Assembly: GCF_947631635.1 (NCBI RefSeq)
Contig: NZ_CANRMB010000036.1
Location: forward strand, 1 to 32,591
DNA length: 32,591 nt
Source of the DNA: an uncultured Dysosmobacter sp.
GTDB lineage: Bacteria; Bacillota; Clostridia; Oscillospirales; Oscillospiraceae
Direction of reading: 5' to 3'
A program made the position numbers and the translations under genes. This document shows positions 15,479 through 23,476 of the stretch, piece by piece. Under the pieces are notes generated by a model. That model saw only the letters and a list, made by a program, of their open reading frames with translations. It had not been told where the DNA came from and did no database searches. Positions within the stretch are counted from its first letter, which is position 1, and each line of letters begins with the position of its first letter.

Positions 15479-16558
15479 TTAGCTGGACGCGCCGGTCAGG
15501 GCCACGGTCAGGACGCCGTTCACGCGGACGCCATGGACGCCGCCGCGCACGGTGGCCTCCCATGTGATGGGGGGCATGATGCGGTTCCTGGCCTGTTCCT
15601 CGGTGGCGTCGGCGCGGGTGGGGATGTTGACGGTATAGACGCCCTTCTTGTCCTGCTGCAAGATGATGCCGTTGGCGGTGGCCTCGTCCAGCGCGGCGAT
15701 CACTTCCTGGGCCACCTGCGTGAAGCCCTCGTCGTCGTACCCGATATGCTCGGTGTCAACGAACAGGTTCACCAGCTTGGTGCGCATGGTCCGCTTGATC
15801 TGCCAGCGCCCGATCACCGTGTCGATGAAGTCGCCGTCCACGCAGATGCCCTCGCTGGTGTACTCGCGGCCGTGGTTCTTGATATACAGGTTGTACCGGC
15901 CCTCCAGCATATCCTGCAGGTCCACGCCGTCCTCGTCGGTCACGGGGATGCCGTACAGTTCCTTCCACTTCCAGGTCACGGCCGTGGGGTAGTGGGGGGC
16001 CACCCGCCCGATCCAGGCGGCAGGCAGGCAGCTGTTCTCCGCGTCGTGGTTATAGCAGACGACGGTCTGGCGGCACTTCTTCACGTCCTCGGTGATGGCC
16101 TCCTTGTCGGTGGTCTGCACAAAGAGCAACTTTTCGGACTCCACCTGCCCGGCCTCCAGCTGGGCCTGGGTCAGCACGGTGGCGTCCGCCCACTTCGCCA
16201 GGGCGGCGATCATGGCCGCGTCGGCCTTGGTGGGGTACAGGAAGTACCAGTCGTCGTGGGTCTCGCGCAGGGTGTCCAGGGCGGTGGTGACGGCCTGCGC
16301 CTCGCTCTCCGCCTCCAGCCCCAGCACGGCCACCTTCTTGGTGCGGCCGGGGCAGTTCTCCACCTTGATCTGGTCGAACAGGGCCGCAGCGGCCAGGGCG
16401 GTGGGGGACTTGGCGCTGGAGAAGTCCTGCTGCACGTCCTCGATCTTGTTGTATTCCTTGTAAGGGGCCGCGCCCTCAAAGGACAGGATCAGGGGCACCA
16501 GCGTTTCGCGTTCCGCCGCTGCGGTGTCAAGGGCGATATAAACGATAATGTCCTGCAA
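15479..16558 (-). CDS. Contractile tail sheath protein
   Basis: 359 residues from a TTG at 16558 with AAGGAGG 9 bases upstream. Sheath features include an N-terminal repeat region (AAERETLVPLILSFEGAAPY), a middle alpha/beta domain (KKVAVLGLEAESEAQAVTTA, DDWYFLYPTKADAAMIAALA), the AAWIGRVAPHYPTAVTWKWK segment, and a C-terminal DUF3383/DUF2586-like core (TSEGICVDGDFIDTVIGRWQ). Its contraction drives the tube into the host. It makes the virion a myovirus. Confidence 0.92.
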   Translation of the reverse strand: MQDIIVYIALDTAAAERETLVPLILSFEGAAPYKEYNKIEDVQQDFSSAKSPTALAAAALFDQIKVENCPGRTKKVAVLGLEAESEAQAVTTALDTLRETHDDWYFLYPTKADAAMIAALAKWADATVLTQAQLEAGQVESEKLLFVQTTDKEAITEDVKKCRQTVVCYNHDAENSCLPAAWIGRVAPHYPTAVTWKWKELYGIPVTDEDGVDLQDMLEGRYNLYIKNHGREYTSEGICVDGDFIDTVIGRWQIKRTMRTKLVNLFVDTEHIGYDDEGFTQVAQEVIAALDEATANGIILQQDKKGVYTVNIPTRADATEEQARNRIMPPITWEATVRGGVHGVRVNGVLTVALTGASS

Positions 16559-16561
16559 GAT

Positions 16562-17089
16562 TTATTCCTCCTTCATGTAGATGGTGGGCAGTTCCATCGT
16601 GGGGACTGTCCGGGTGTCCTGGCGCTCATAGCGAAGCAATACGTCGAAGCCGTAGCGCCGGTCGGTTTCGTCGATGTTGAAGGCGCTGCGGGCCTGCGTG
16701 TTCTCCACGCTCACCACCACGACGCCCTGGTCGGCCAGCAGCTGCCTGCCGGTAAACAGGAAAAAGCCCTGGGCGCGGTCGGCCAGGTCCAGGGCCTCAT
16801 CGTCCCCGCTGATTGCCTCGCCGTCCGGGCCGGTGCGGTTGAAGCTGCAAGCCGTGAAGCTGTAGGTGGTCTCCGCGTGTTCGCTGCGGGTCTTGGTGAT
16901 GCTCTGCCCTTCGGCGTCCAGCTGCCCGGTCACGTTCGCCGGGCCGGGGATGCGCTGCTGCACGCTTTGATAGTAAATATACGGGCACTCCGCTTCCGGC
17001 ATGGTCTGGTCCGACAGCACCACCTTCGGGCCGCCCAGGAACTCATACAGGGCATTGACCACGATGTTGCGCACCTGGCGTTGGGTCAC
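16562..17089 (-). CDS. Neck/tail terminator-like protein
   Basis: 175 residues from a GTG overlapping the stop of the previous gene (GTGA). The order (PYIYYQSVQQRIPGPANVTG, YSFTACSFNR, DDEALDLADRAQGFFLFTGR, RYGFDVLLRYERQDTR) fits the LIC_12616-type neck protein found just before the sheath gene. It would cap the tail and join it to the head. Mu's equivalent slot holds gp37 (J/DUF1834). The identification rests on pattern and position. Confidence 0.7.
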   Translation of the reverse strand: MTQRQVRNIVVNALYEFLGGPKVVLSDQTMPEAECPYIYYQSVQQRIPGPANVTGQLDAEGQSITKTRSEHAETTYSFTACSFNRTGPDGEAISGDDEALDLADRAQGFFLFTGRQLLADQGVVVVSVENTQARSAFNIDETDRRYGFDVLLRYERQDTRTVPTMELPTIYMKEE

Positions 17090-17454
17090 TGGGCCGCCAC
17101 CCCCTTGCGTTCCACCACGAACCGCCTGATGGGGCTGATGCTGCCGTGGTTCAGGTCGCCGGTGACTTTGTAGGTCTGGCCGTCGTCCGGGTCGTAGACC
17201 TCGCCGCCGATGCGCAGCGCGTGGCCGTTTGTGTAGACCTTGCGGCTGTCCTGCGTGAATGTGCCCTGGGGGGCCGTTTTCCAGTCCGCCTCCGACACTG
17301 GCAGTACGCAGCCTTTGAACTTCACGCGCTCCACCGCGCCCCCGGTCCACTGGCCGCCGTTCTTCGGGTCGTAGTCGGCCGGGGCCGCCCGCAGTTCTTC
17401 CATGTCGTGCAGAATGCCGCGCGGCAGCATGGGCTGCCCGAACTTCCTGTTCAT
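17086..17454 (-). CDS. Probable head-closure (stopper) protein
   Basis: 122 residues from ATG 17454 overlapping the upstream stop (ATGA). It has a small beta-barrel-like pattern: FKGCVLPVSEADWKTAPQG, VYTNGHALRIGGEVYDPDDG, YKVTGDLNHGSISPIRRF. The DDGQTYKV and RFVVERK pieces resemble head-closure proteins of the SPP1 gp16 type. It lies between the tail-completion and neck genes of a tightly coupled cluster. I cannot name the family with certainty. Confidence 0.6.
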   Translation of the reverse strand: MNRKFGQPMLPRGILHDMEELRAAPADYDPKNGGQWTGGAVERVKFKGCVLPVSEADWKTAPQGTFTQDSRKVYTNGHALRIGGEVYDPDDGQTYKVTGDLNHGSISPIRRFVVERKGVAAQ

Positions 17455-18080
17455 AGTCCTGTCACCTCGTAGGTTATACTGTCCCGCAGCCGCCCGGTCT
17501 GCACCAGCGGGGCGGTCTTGCCCGGCGCGCTTGCCAGGGTCAGGCTGCTTTTTGCTGGCTGCACGGTGCGCATGTACCGTTTGACCATGGCGACAGCTGC
17601 GGTGCCGATATTGTGGCACGCCTGCTCCGCCGTCAGCTCACCCACGATCACGCGGCGGACGGCGTTCTCGCACGCCTTCGCCAGCAGGTCCTTCCCGCCG
17701 TCGTAGCTGGCGCGGATGAAGGACCGCTCCGGGATGGTCACGGACGGCAGCAGTAAAAAAAGGAACTCCAGCCGGTCGCCGTTCTTCCCCTTCTTGCGGA
17801 CGATGAAGCGGTTCTCCCCGTTGTCCAGGAAGAAGGCCCCCTCGATGTCGCGGGGGCTTTTCCCCTTCATGTCAGGCCGCAGGGGGATCGCCAGGTTCTT
17901 GGCGTTTTTCGGGTGGATGGTCGCGCCGAACTCATGCACAGCGGCGATTGTCAGCAGTTCGCTGTCTGCGGTGCCCAGGATGCCCACATGGATTTCGGCG
18001 CGGCCCAGCTTCTCCAGTTCGGCCTTGGTGCGGTTGTACCACGGGGTCCAGTCGTCCCGTATCGGTGTAACGTGTTTCAC
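17451..18080 (-). CDS. HK97 gp10-like/virion morphogenesis protein
   Basis: 209 residues from a GTG at 18080 (GTGA overlap with the connector stop). It carries the typical HVGILGTADSELLTIAAVHE pattern with HEFGA, the IPERSFIRASYD motif and the ending VQTGRLRDSITYEV. These are shared by HK97 gp10 and Mu gpG-like tail-completion proteins. It joins the tail to the completed head. A longer upstream frame shadows the connector gene, so the GTG start is preferred. Confidence 0.82.
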   Translation of the reverse strand: MKHVTPIRDDWTPWYNRTKAELEKLGRAEIHVGILGTADSELLTIAAVHEFGATIHPKNAKNLAIPLRPDMKGKSPRDIEGAFFLDNGENRFIVRKKGKNGDRLEFLFLLLPSVTIPERSFIRASYDGGKDLLAKACENAVRRVIVGELTAEQACHNIGTAAVAMVKRYMRTVQPAKSSLTLASAPGKTAPLVQTGRLRDSITYEVTGL

Positions 18081-18727
18081 AGCCACACCCGCCTGTACTG
18101 GTCGATGATGTCCTGCCAGCTGGCCGGGGTGGTGTCGTTCCACTCCCACCGCACGTCGCTGATGGAGAAGGCTTTCAAGCCAGCCCCGCCGCCCGTTTGC
18201 AGCTTCCCGAAGGCATACTCCACCATTTCCTGGACCAGCCCCTCCAGGTCGGCGGGCAGGGTCGCCGGGTTTTCCTCGGTGGCCTCCCACGGCAGGACAT
18301 ACCCGGCCGTGTACCGCACCTCGATGTTCCGGCTGCCGGTGATGGCGTCCCCGGCCAGGCCGTAGGGGTACCCGTAGTAGGTCCAGCCGTCGTCCTTGTA
18401 AATCACGCCAGCGCGGCCCTGCTCGGTTATATCGTACAGGCCGGGGTCGATGATCTCCCCGGCCTGCTTGATGTACTCCACTTCAATGATGGGGTAATTC
18501 TCCACCAAAAGATACTGGTTCCCGGTCCCCTTTAGCTGTTGGGTGTAGGTGGACCGACGCAGCTTCCTGCCCAGGGCGCGCTCAATGGACGCGGACGCCT
18601 GATTGATCAGCCGCACCAGGATGTCGTCGCTGCTGGTGTCGTCGGGGTCAAGGCCCAGCATCTGCTTCAACGCCTCCAGCGTGGTCAGGGCATTGGTGCG
18701 CAGGGTCGCTTTGGTGTTTCCGCCCAT
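18077..18727 (-). CDS. Head-tail connector (HK97 gp6-like)
   Basis: 216 residues. The helix-rich N-terminus (LEALKQMLGLDPDDTSSDDI, RLINQASASIERALGRKL), the middle YPIIEVEYIKQAGEIIDPGLY and the C-terminal helix (EGLVQEMVEYAFGKLQTGG) match the HK97 gp6/phiE125 gp8 connector family. It forms a ring below the portal. Good ribosome site (GGAGGGCAAGAG) upstream. Confidence 0.88.
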   Translation of the reverse strand: MGGNTKATLRTNALTTLEALKQMLGLDPDDTSSDDILVRLINQASASIERALGRKLRRSTYTQQLKGTGNQYLLVENYPIIEVEYIKQAGEIIDPGLYDITEQGRAGVIYKDDGWTYYGYPYGLAGDAITGSRNIEVRYTAGYVLPWEATEENPATLPADLEGLVQEMVEYAFGKLQTGGGAGLKAFSISDVRWEWNDTTPASWQDIIDQYRRVWL

Positions 18728-18743
18728 TCTCTTGCCCTCCCGT

Positions 18744-19118
18744 TCAGGCTTCCAGGGTGGCCCCGGCGAAGGTCAAAACAAAGATAATCTTCCCGTCCAC
18801 GATAAACGTGAACCGCGCCCCGGTGTCCGGCACCCGCAATATCCAGTTGCGGTCGGTGGCCGTCTTTTCCGTGCCGTCCGCCCTGCGAACAGTCACAGGC
18901 TTGCCGGTGTAGGCTGCGTCCAGCGTGATGGCGAAGAAGTGGCCCTCCTGCTCGGTGGCGTTGGTCGGGTTAAATTCTTCCCAGCCCTCAATGTGCTTTA
19001 GCTTGGCGGTTACGTTTCCAGTTATGCCGGTCCACTCAATGGTGGCAGGGCCGTCGATCAGGTCGTCCAGCTGCTTGCCCTCGACACACAGGGGCTGTTT
19101 TCCGGCCGTGACACGCAC
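18744..19118 (-). CDS. Head-region protein of unknown function
   Basis: 124 residues from a GTG at 19118, 15 bases after the upstream stop. The sequence is beta-rich (LDDLIDGPATIEWTGITGNV, AYTGKPVTVRRADGTEK, RFTFIVDGKIIFVLTFAGAT). No ribosome site is obvious. The start codon lies in the loop of a 9-base-pair hairpin (19104-19130), so it is probably translated by coupling. By position between capsid and connector it may be a head decoration or structural protein. No family is recognised. Confidence 0.65.
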   Translation of the reverse strand: MRVTAGKQPLCVEGKQLDDLIDGPATIEWTGITGNVTAKLKHIEGWEEFNPTNATEQEGHFFAITLDAAYTGKPVTVRRADGTEKTATDRNWILRVPDTGARFTFIVDGKIIFVLTFAGATLEA

Positions 19119-19130
19119 AGCGTCACGGCC
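19104..19130 (-). promoter_or_regulatory. Hairpin enclosing a start codon
   Basis: Perfect 9-base arms (ggccgtgac 19104-19112 and gtcacggcc 19122-19130) enclose a 9-base loop that includes the GTG start of the next gene. No U-run follows. It may limit translation of that gene unless a ribosome on the upstream gene opens it. Confidence 0.45.
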
Positions 19131-19132
19131 AG

Positions 19133-19510
19133 TTATTCCCCCAGGTTCGCCCCCTCCACCGGGGCCTTGGCCGGGTCGCCCAGGACCAGCGCGCAGGGGG
19201 CCTCCGCCGCCCCCGCGCCGCTGGTGGTCAGCTTCACGAACTGCTTGCAGCCCAGCAGGTCGATGTTGAACACGACAACGTCCTCGGACTGGGCCTCGTC
19301 CACCTTGCCGGTGCAGCCGACGAACAGGCGGGGGTCGTCCACGGCGGTGTAGCTGCCGCCCTGGGTGTCACAGTGGGTCACGGCCACGCTGACCTCGCCC
19401 TGTGCGGCCGCCTTGACGGCCAGCACAGCGGACAGGAAGCCGCTGCGGTCGATGGCGTCGCCGCTGGTATAGGGCAGCACCTTGCTGCCGTTGAAAAGTG
19501 CGCGTTTCAT
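19133..19510 (-). CDS. Putative capsid accessory/decoration protein
   Basis: 125 residues, starting MKRALFNGSKVLPYTSGDAI, directly after the capsid gene. The beta strands (LFVGCTGKVDEAQSEDVVVF, KQFVKLTTSGAG) and Asp/Ala-rich composition suit a small capsid-binding protein. The position between capsid and connector supports a head role. I cannot assign a family. The ATG has a weak AACAAG-type upstream sequence, so coupling to the capsid gene is likely. Confidence 0.6.
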   Translation of the reverse strand: MKRALFNGSKVLPYTSGDAIDRSGFLSAVLAVKAAAQGEVSVAVTHCDTQGGSYTAVDDPRLFVGCTGKVDEAQSEDVVVFNIDLLGCKQFVKLTTSGAGAAEAPCALVLGDPAKAPVEGANLGE

Positions 19511-19543
19511 ATCTTGTTTACCTCGCTTTCTTTTCCCTGGCCG

Positions 19544-21373
19544 TTAGGACACGGTCAGGCCGGTGCCGATGGCGAAGGACTCCTCGTGGCGGACGCCGAA
19601 GTCGTGCAGGTCGATGATCCGCAGGATGGTGCAGTCCTCGTCCACGGCGCTGACGGTGTTCCCTTCCTCGTCGATCACGGTGCCCTCGCGGAACATCTCG
19701 CTCTCCATGCTGCCCTGGCGGCCGATCATGTACTCGCTCCAGTTGCCCAGGATCACGCTGGTGGTCCCGGCGCTCACGGGCAGCTGGTTGCTGATGGCGA
19801 AGTCGTGGCCGTTCAGCTTCCCGCTGTCCATCTGGCTGCGGTACAGGTACAGGCCGCTGGCTTCCTGGATCACGTTGTAGAACTTCTCCCAGGCGAAGCC
19901 GTTGATGGCCCAGCCCAGCTTGGTGGTGTCGGCGTTGTTCTGGATCAGCTTCGCCAGCATCTTGCCGGTGGTGGTCTCGTCGGGCGCGCCGCCGATGTCC
20001 ACGGTGGGGATGCCCTTCATGTTCAGCAGGCCCAGCGGCTCGTACTCGGTGCCCTTGCCCGCGATGGCCGCGCGGTCCATAGCCAGGGCCATGGCCGTGG
20101 TGGCGTCGTTCAGGATCAGCTGGTCCGCGCCGTAGGCATTGGAGCGGATCAGGTCGTTGCTGATCAGCACCTTGCACATCAGCTTCTTGCTGGACAGGCG
20201 CAGGTTCCCGAACTTGGCGGAGGACGCCTTGGCCTTCCGGCGCTCGCCCACATAGGACGCGCTGACGCCGCTGGTCATTTTGGGGATGTTGATGTTGCCC
20301 CTGTCCATGGGCAGGGTGGTGGCCCCCAGGCGCAGCACGATGGCCTTGTCGCGCAGCAGCGGGATGATCTCGCTGGCGTACACCTCCGGCACCAGGTAGC
20401 CGCCGTCCGTGGGGCTGGTGGCGCTCATGGCCTTGATCTGGCGCTCCAGGAAGGTGTCGCCGTACTCCTTCTGCGCGATCCGGGCGGCGATGTCGTAGTC
20501 CTTGTTTGCCCGCATCATGCACTTCTGGAAGCGCACCCACCCGATGCCAGCGGGCAGGCCGGACTTTTCCTCCTTCTGCTGCGCGCCGGTGTTCATGTAG
20601 ATGCTGGCATACTTGCGCTGCACGGCAGCAGCGGGCCGGGTGGCGGCCTTGGCCTCCTTGCCCTTGCCCTCGTCGGCGGTCTTGGTGCCTTCCTCGCAGC
20701 CTTCGGCCTTGCCTTCCTCGGTGGGGGGGTCCTCCTTCGCCTCGTCGTCGGGCGGGGCGATGGCTTTCAGGGCCTTGGCGGCCCCGGCTTCGGCGGCCTG
20801 CTCCAACAGCGCCTGCAGCTGTTCCTCGGTCAGCCCGGCAGACGGGGTGGTGGGGGCCTCCTTGGTCTCGGTCTTGGCCTCGGTCTTGGTCTCGGTGTCT
20901 TTCATAGGTTGTTTTCCTCCTTTGTAGCTTTCAATCCTCGCCTCGGTATTGGCGGGGTAATTGACGATAGAAACTTCCAACAGGTCCACTTTCCGCAGGT
21001 GGCGCACCCCCTGCTCGTCGATGGTGTAGTCCCGGGCGATGTAGCCGATGGACATGCGGTCCAGGACGTGGTCCTTGATCAGCTGCCGGTAGTCCCGGCC
21101 CGCTGCGGTGTCGCTGATCTGTCCCTTGATGAACAGGCCCTGCGCGTCCTCGCGCAGTTCCAGGGACCTGCCCAGGGGGATCTTCTTGTCCTCGTGCTGG
21201 CCGAAGATCAGGACGCCGTCCGCAGCTGCGCCGGTGCTGATGGTGTCCGCAAACGCCCCCGGCTCCACCACGTCATTGTCCAGGTCTACAATGCCGAACA
21301 CGGAAGCGTGCCCGGTGAAAATGCCCTGGTCGGTCATTCCCTCCGCTTTGAATTGAAGCCGTTTCCCGTTCAA
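19544..21373 (-). CDS. Fused HK97-type prohead protease and major capsid protein
   Basis: 609 residues from a TTG at 21373 (GGGAGG upstream). Residues 1-165 are an HK97-family (U35) prohead protease with His60 in FGQHEDKKIPLG and Ser108 in DRMSIGY. Residues 170-285 are an acidic, Lys/Glu/Ala-rich linker, a likely scaffold (delta) domain. Residues 290-609 are an HK97-fold capsid (from MMRANKDYDIAARI to HEESFAIGTGL). The fusion should produce protease and capsid in equal amounts, then cut itself. Mu keeps protease and capsid separate, so the head is of a different lineage from the transposition genes. Confidence 0.92.
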   Translation of the reverse strand: MNGKRLQFKAEGMTDQGIFTGHASVFGIVDLDNDVVEPGAFADTISTGAAADGVLIFGQHEDKKIPLGRSLELREDAQGLFIKGQISDTAAGRDYRQLIKDHVLDRMSIGYIARDYTIDEQGVRHLRKVDLLEVSIVNYPANTEARIESYKGGKQPMKDTETKTEAKTETKEAPTTPSAGLTEEQLQALLEQAAEAGAAKALKAIAPPDDEAKEDPPTEEGKAEGCEEGTKTADEGKGKEAKAATRPAAAVQRKYASIYMNTGAQQKEEKSGLPAGIGWVRFQKCMMRANKDYDIAARIAQKEYGDTFLERQIKAMSATSPTDGGYLVPEVYASEIIPLLRDKAIVLRLGATTLPMDRGNINIPKMTSGVSASYVGERRKAKASSAKFGNLRLSSKKLMCKVLISNDLIRSNAYGADQLILNDATTAMALAMDRAAIAGKGTEYEPLGLLNMKGIPTVDIGGAPDETTTGKMLAKLIQNNADTTKLGWAINGFAWEKFYNVIQEASGLYLYRSQMDSGKLNGHDFAISNQLPVSAGTTSVILGNWSEYMIGRQGSMESEMFREGTVIDEEGNTVSAVDEDCTILRIIDLHDFGVRHEESFAIGTGLTVS

Positions 21374-21388
21374 CGTGTGATCACCTCC

Positions 21389-23476
21389 CTAAAAGTCGCC
21401 CGGCAGCATGTCGCACCGGCACCTGATGATCTCACCAGGCGCGCCGGACGGGTCGCCGGGGTACATCAGGCCGTTGGGGAAGGGCTGCTCCATGGGCACC
21501 GTGACGCCGTTCTGCGCCCGGTGGCTGTCCCGTACATCCTCGTCGCCCGCCGTGATCCAGGTCTTTGTGCGGACGCCTGCGAACTGCATCTGCGCAAAAC
21601 TTCCGGCCTGCATACTGGTGTGGGCCTCGCTGGTGGCGATGGACGCCGCCCGCTCCGCCTGGATGTCTGGCATGTGCTGCTGGATGCGCTTGATCAGCTG
21701 CGCGGTGCTTTCGCCCGCCTCGATGCCGTCAGCCAGGGCGGCCGCCAGCTTGTCGCGGGTGGTCTCATTGATGCCCTGCACCCGGCGCAGGCCCTGCTGC
21801 CGCAGGTAGTCGGTCAGACGCGGGGCGCGCACGCTCCGCAGCCCCAGGGTCTGCTCGATGGACTTCGCCCCGGCGTTGAAGGCTTCCTCCCACACCGGGT
21901 TCAGGACGGCGGCCAGGGCCTCGTCCTGTTTGGCCCAGTCCACCAGCTGGCCCAGGGCGTCCTTCGCCGCCAGCCGGATGGCCGCGATGTCGAAGGTCAG
22001 CCCCTGGCCCGCGCTGATGCGCTGCCAGAAGTCCTCGCTGTCGTCCTTGTGCCCCGCCTTCATGGCCTCCACGATCTGCGCGGTCTGCGCTGTGAAGAAC
22101 CGAGACATGCTCACCCTGGCGGCCCGTTCCTGCGATGCCAGCAGCCGCGCCCGTTCCTGGTGGGCCAGCTGCTGGCGGCGTCTGGCGGACGCCTTGAAGC
22201 CCGGCAGCGTCACCGGCGTGGCCTCGGTGCCCAGCTGCGTGCCCTGCTGCGTTTGGTCAACAGTTTGGCGCGCGATCTCTGACAACTCGCCGGGCCGCGT
22301 CGGCATGGAAGCGAAGGGGACGAACAGCACCTGCCCGGCACCGTCAGGCAGCGGGTCGAAGCCGTTCTGCTCTCGCCACTCGTCCAGCAGCAGCGCGCTG
22401 CCGGTCAGTCCGGCGTTGGACATCTGCAGCCGGAACTCGGTATCTTCCGGCACAATGTCGTCATACTCCCACAGCAGGTCCTCGCCCCAGGCGGCCAGCA
22501 GCTGCGTGTTTATGGCGTCCTGCCTCGCCAGCAGGCGGGGGGTGAGGACGTTTTCGGCGTAGATGATCTTCGCCTGGGTGGCCGTGGCCCGGTTGCTGTT
22601 CTCCACGATGCCCAGGATTTCCGGGGGCACCCCGAAGTGGGCGTTCACGCCGTCCCGCAGGTCCTTGCGGCTCTCTGTAAAGTCCATTTCCCGCTGGGTG
22701 TCCACCAGCTTGTGGATGTTCACCTCGCGGGGAATGATGCCCATTTTGTGGGCGTTGCCGATGCCCCGGAACTTGTCATTCCAGGCCGCCTGGAACCGGC
22801 TGTACTCGTCCTGCGTGATGCCGGGGGCCGACATCAGCACGGGCGGGGTGGCGTCGTTATAAAAGAACTTCTTCGCCCACTTCGCCATGTACTCGTCGGT
22901 CTCGATCTCGTCGGCCACGGCCTCCGCATCGCCCAGGCCGCGCCCGTAGGGGTCCAGGGGGTTCAGCTGCCGCACCATGAAGATGTCCTCGATGGGGACG
23001 GTGATTTGCAGGCCGTCGCGGTTGCGGATGGTGTAGAAGGGGAAGTCCAGCCGGGGTATCTCCGCCACCCAGTGTGGCGGGATGGGCCACAGTTCTGCCG
23101 GATAGCCCGCCGCGTCGCGCTCGATGATGGCCGGGCCTTCGCCCTTTATCATCAAGTAGGTTTCGTGGACTTTCCACAGCGCGCTGCGCGTCATAAATGG
23201 CAAAGGATTAGGCCGGGCCATGAAGTCCAGGAAGGGGTGGTCGGTGATTTCGTCCCGGTCGCCGTTGGGCAGCAGCCGGTACAGCTTCCCGGACACGTTG
23301 GACAGGTCGGTGGCGATCTTCGTCACCGGGGACAGCCTGGGGCTGTGCGCGTATGTCGCCAGGAACTCTTGCGTGTTTCGGTCGGGTGGAGCGGACATCC
23401 TGGACGTGAAGAACCGCTGCATCCCGTCAGGCCGCCCGCTGATGGCAGCCTTCAAGGCTTCTAATCTCCAGCCCAT
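21389..23476 (-). CDS. Portal protein fused to MuF-type head protein
   Basis: 695 residues. Residues 1-410 match the HK97-type portal family (VTKIATDLSNVSGKLYRLLP, HPFLDFMARPNPLPFMTRSA, QLNPLDPYGRGLGDAEAVAD, NSNRATATQAKIIYAENVLT). Residues 435-695 have the Mu F/SPP1 gp7 domain (LIKRIQQHMPDIQAERAASI, ATSEAHTSMQAG, GDEDVRDSHRAQNG, IRCRCDMLPGDF). The portal is the DNA gateway; MuF proteins are minor head proteins, often injected. Fusion of the two is uncommon. The start follows an 11-base G run that doubles as the ribosome site. Confidence 0.93.
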   Translation of the reverse strand: MGWRLEALKAAISGRPDGMQRFFTSRMSAPPDRNTQEFLATYAHSPRLSPVTKIATDLSNVSGKLYRLLPNGDRDEITDHPFLDFMARPNPLPFMTRSALWKVHETYLMIKGEGPAIIERDAAGYPAELWPIPPHWVAEIPRLDFPFYTIRNRDGLQITVPIEDIFMVRQLNPLDPYGRGLGDAEAVADEIETDEYMAKWAKKFFYNDATPPVLMSAPGITQDEYSRFQAAWNDKFRGIGNAHKMGIIPREVNIHKLVDTQREMDFTESRKDLRDGVNAHFGVPPEILGIVENSNRATATQAKIIYAENVLTPRLLARQDAINTQLLAAWGEDLLWEYDDIVPEDTEFRLQMSNAGLTGSALLLDEWREQNGFDPLPDGAGQVLFVPFASMPTRPGELSEIARQTVDQTQQGTQLGTEATPVTLPGFKASARRRQQLAHQERARLLASQERAARVSMSRFFTAQTAQIVEAMKAGHKDDSEDFWQRISAGQGLTFDIAAIRLAAKDALGQLVDWAKQDEALAAVLNPVWEEAFNAGAKSIEQTLGLRSVRAPRLTDYLRQQGLRRVQGINETTRDKLAAALADGIEAGESTAQLIKRIQQHMPDIQAERAASIATSEAHTSMQAGSFAQMQFAGVRTKTWITAGDEDVRDSHRAQNGVTVPMEQPFPNGLMYPGDPSGAPGEIIRCRCDMLPGDF

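Noticed and set aside
19518..20540. 340-codon minus-strand frame overlapping the capsid gene
   Set aside because: Same strand but another frame; Arg/Gly/His-rich nonsense, no ribosome site, and the capsid frame is certain.
19373..22282. Long plus-strand open frame of 969 codons opposite the capsid and portal genes
   Set aside because: It is antisense to two clear structural genes, lacks a ribosome site and its translation is low-complexity (Gly/Leu/Val/His-rich), the usual shadow in GC-rich coding DNA.
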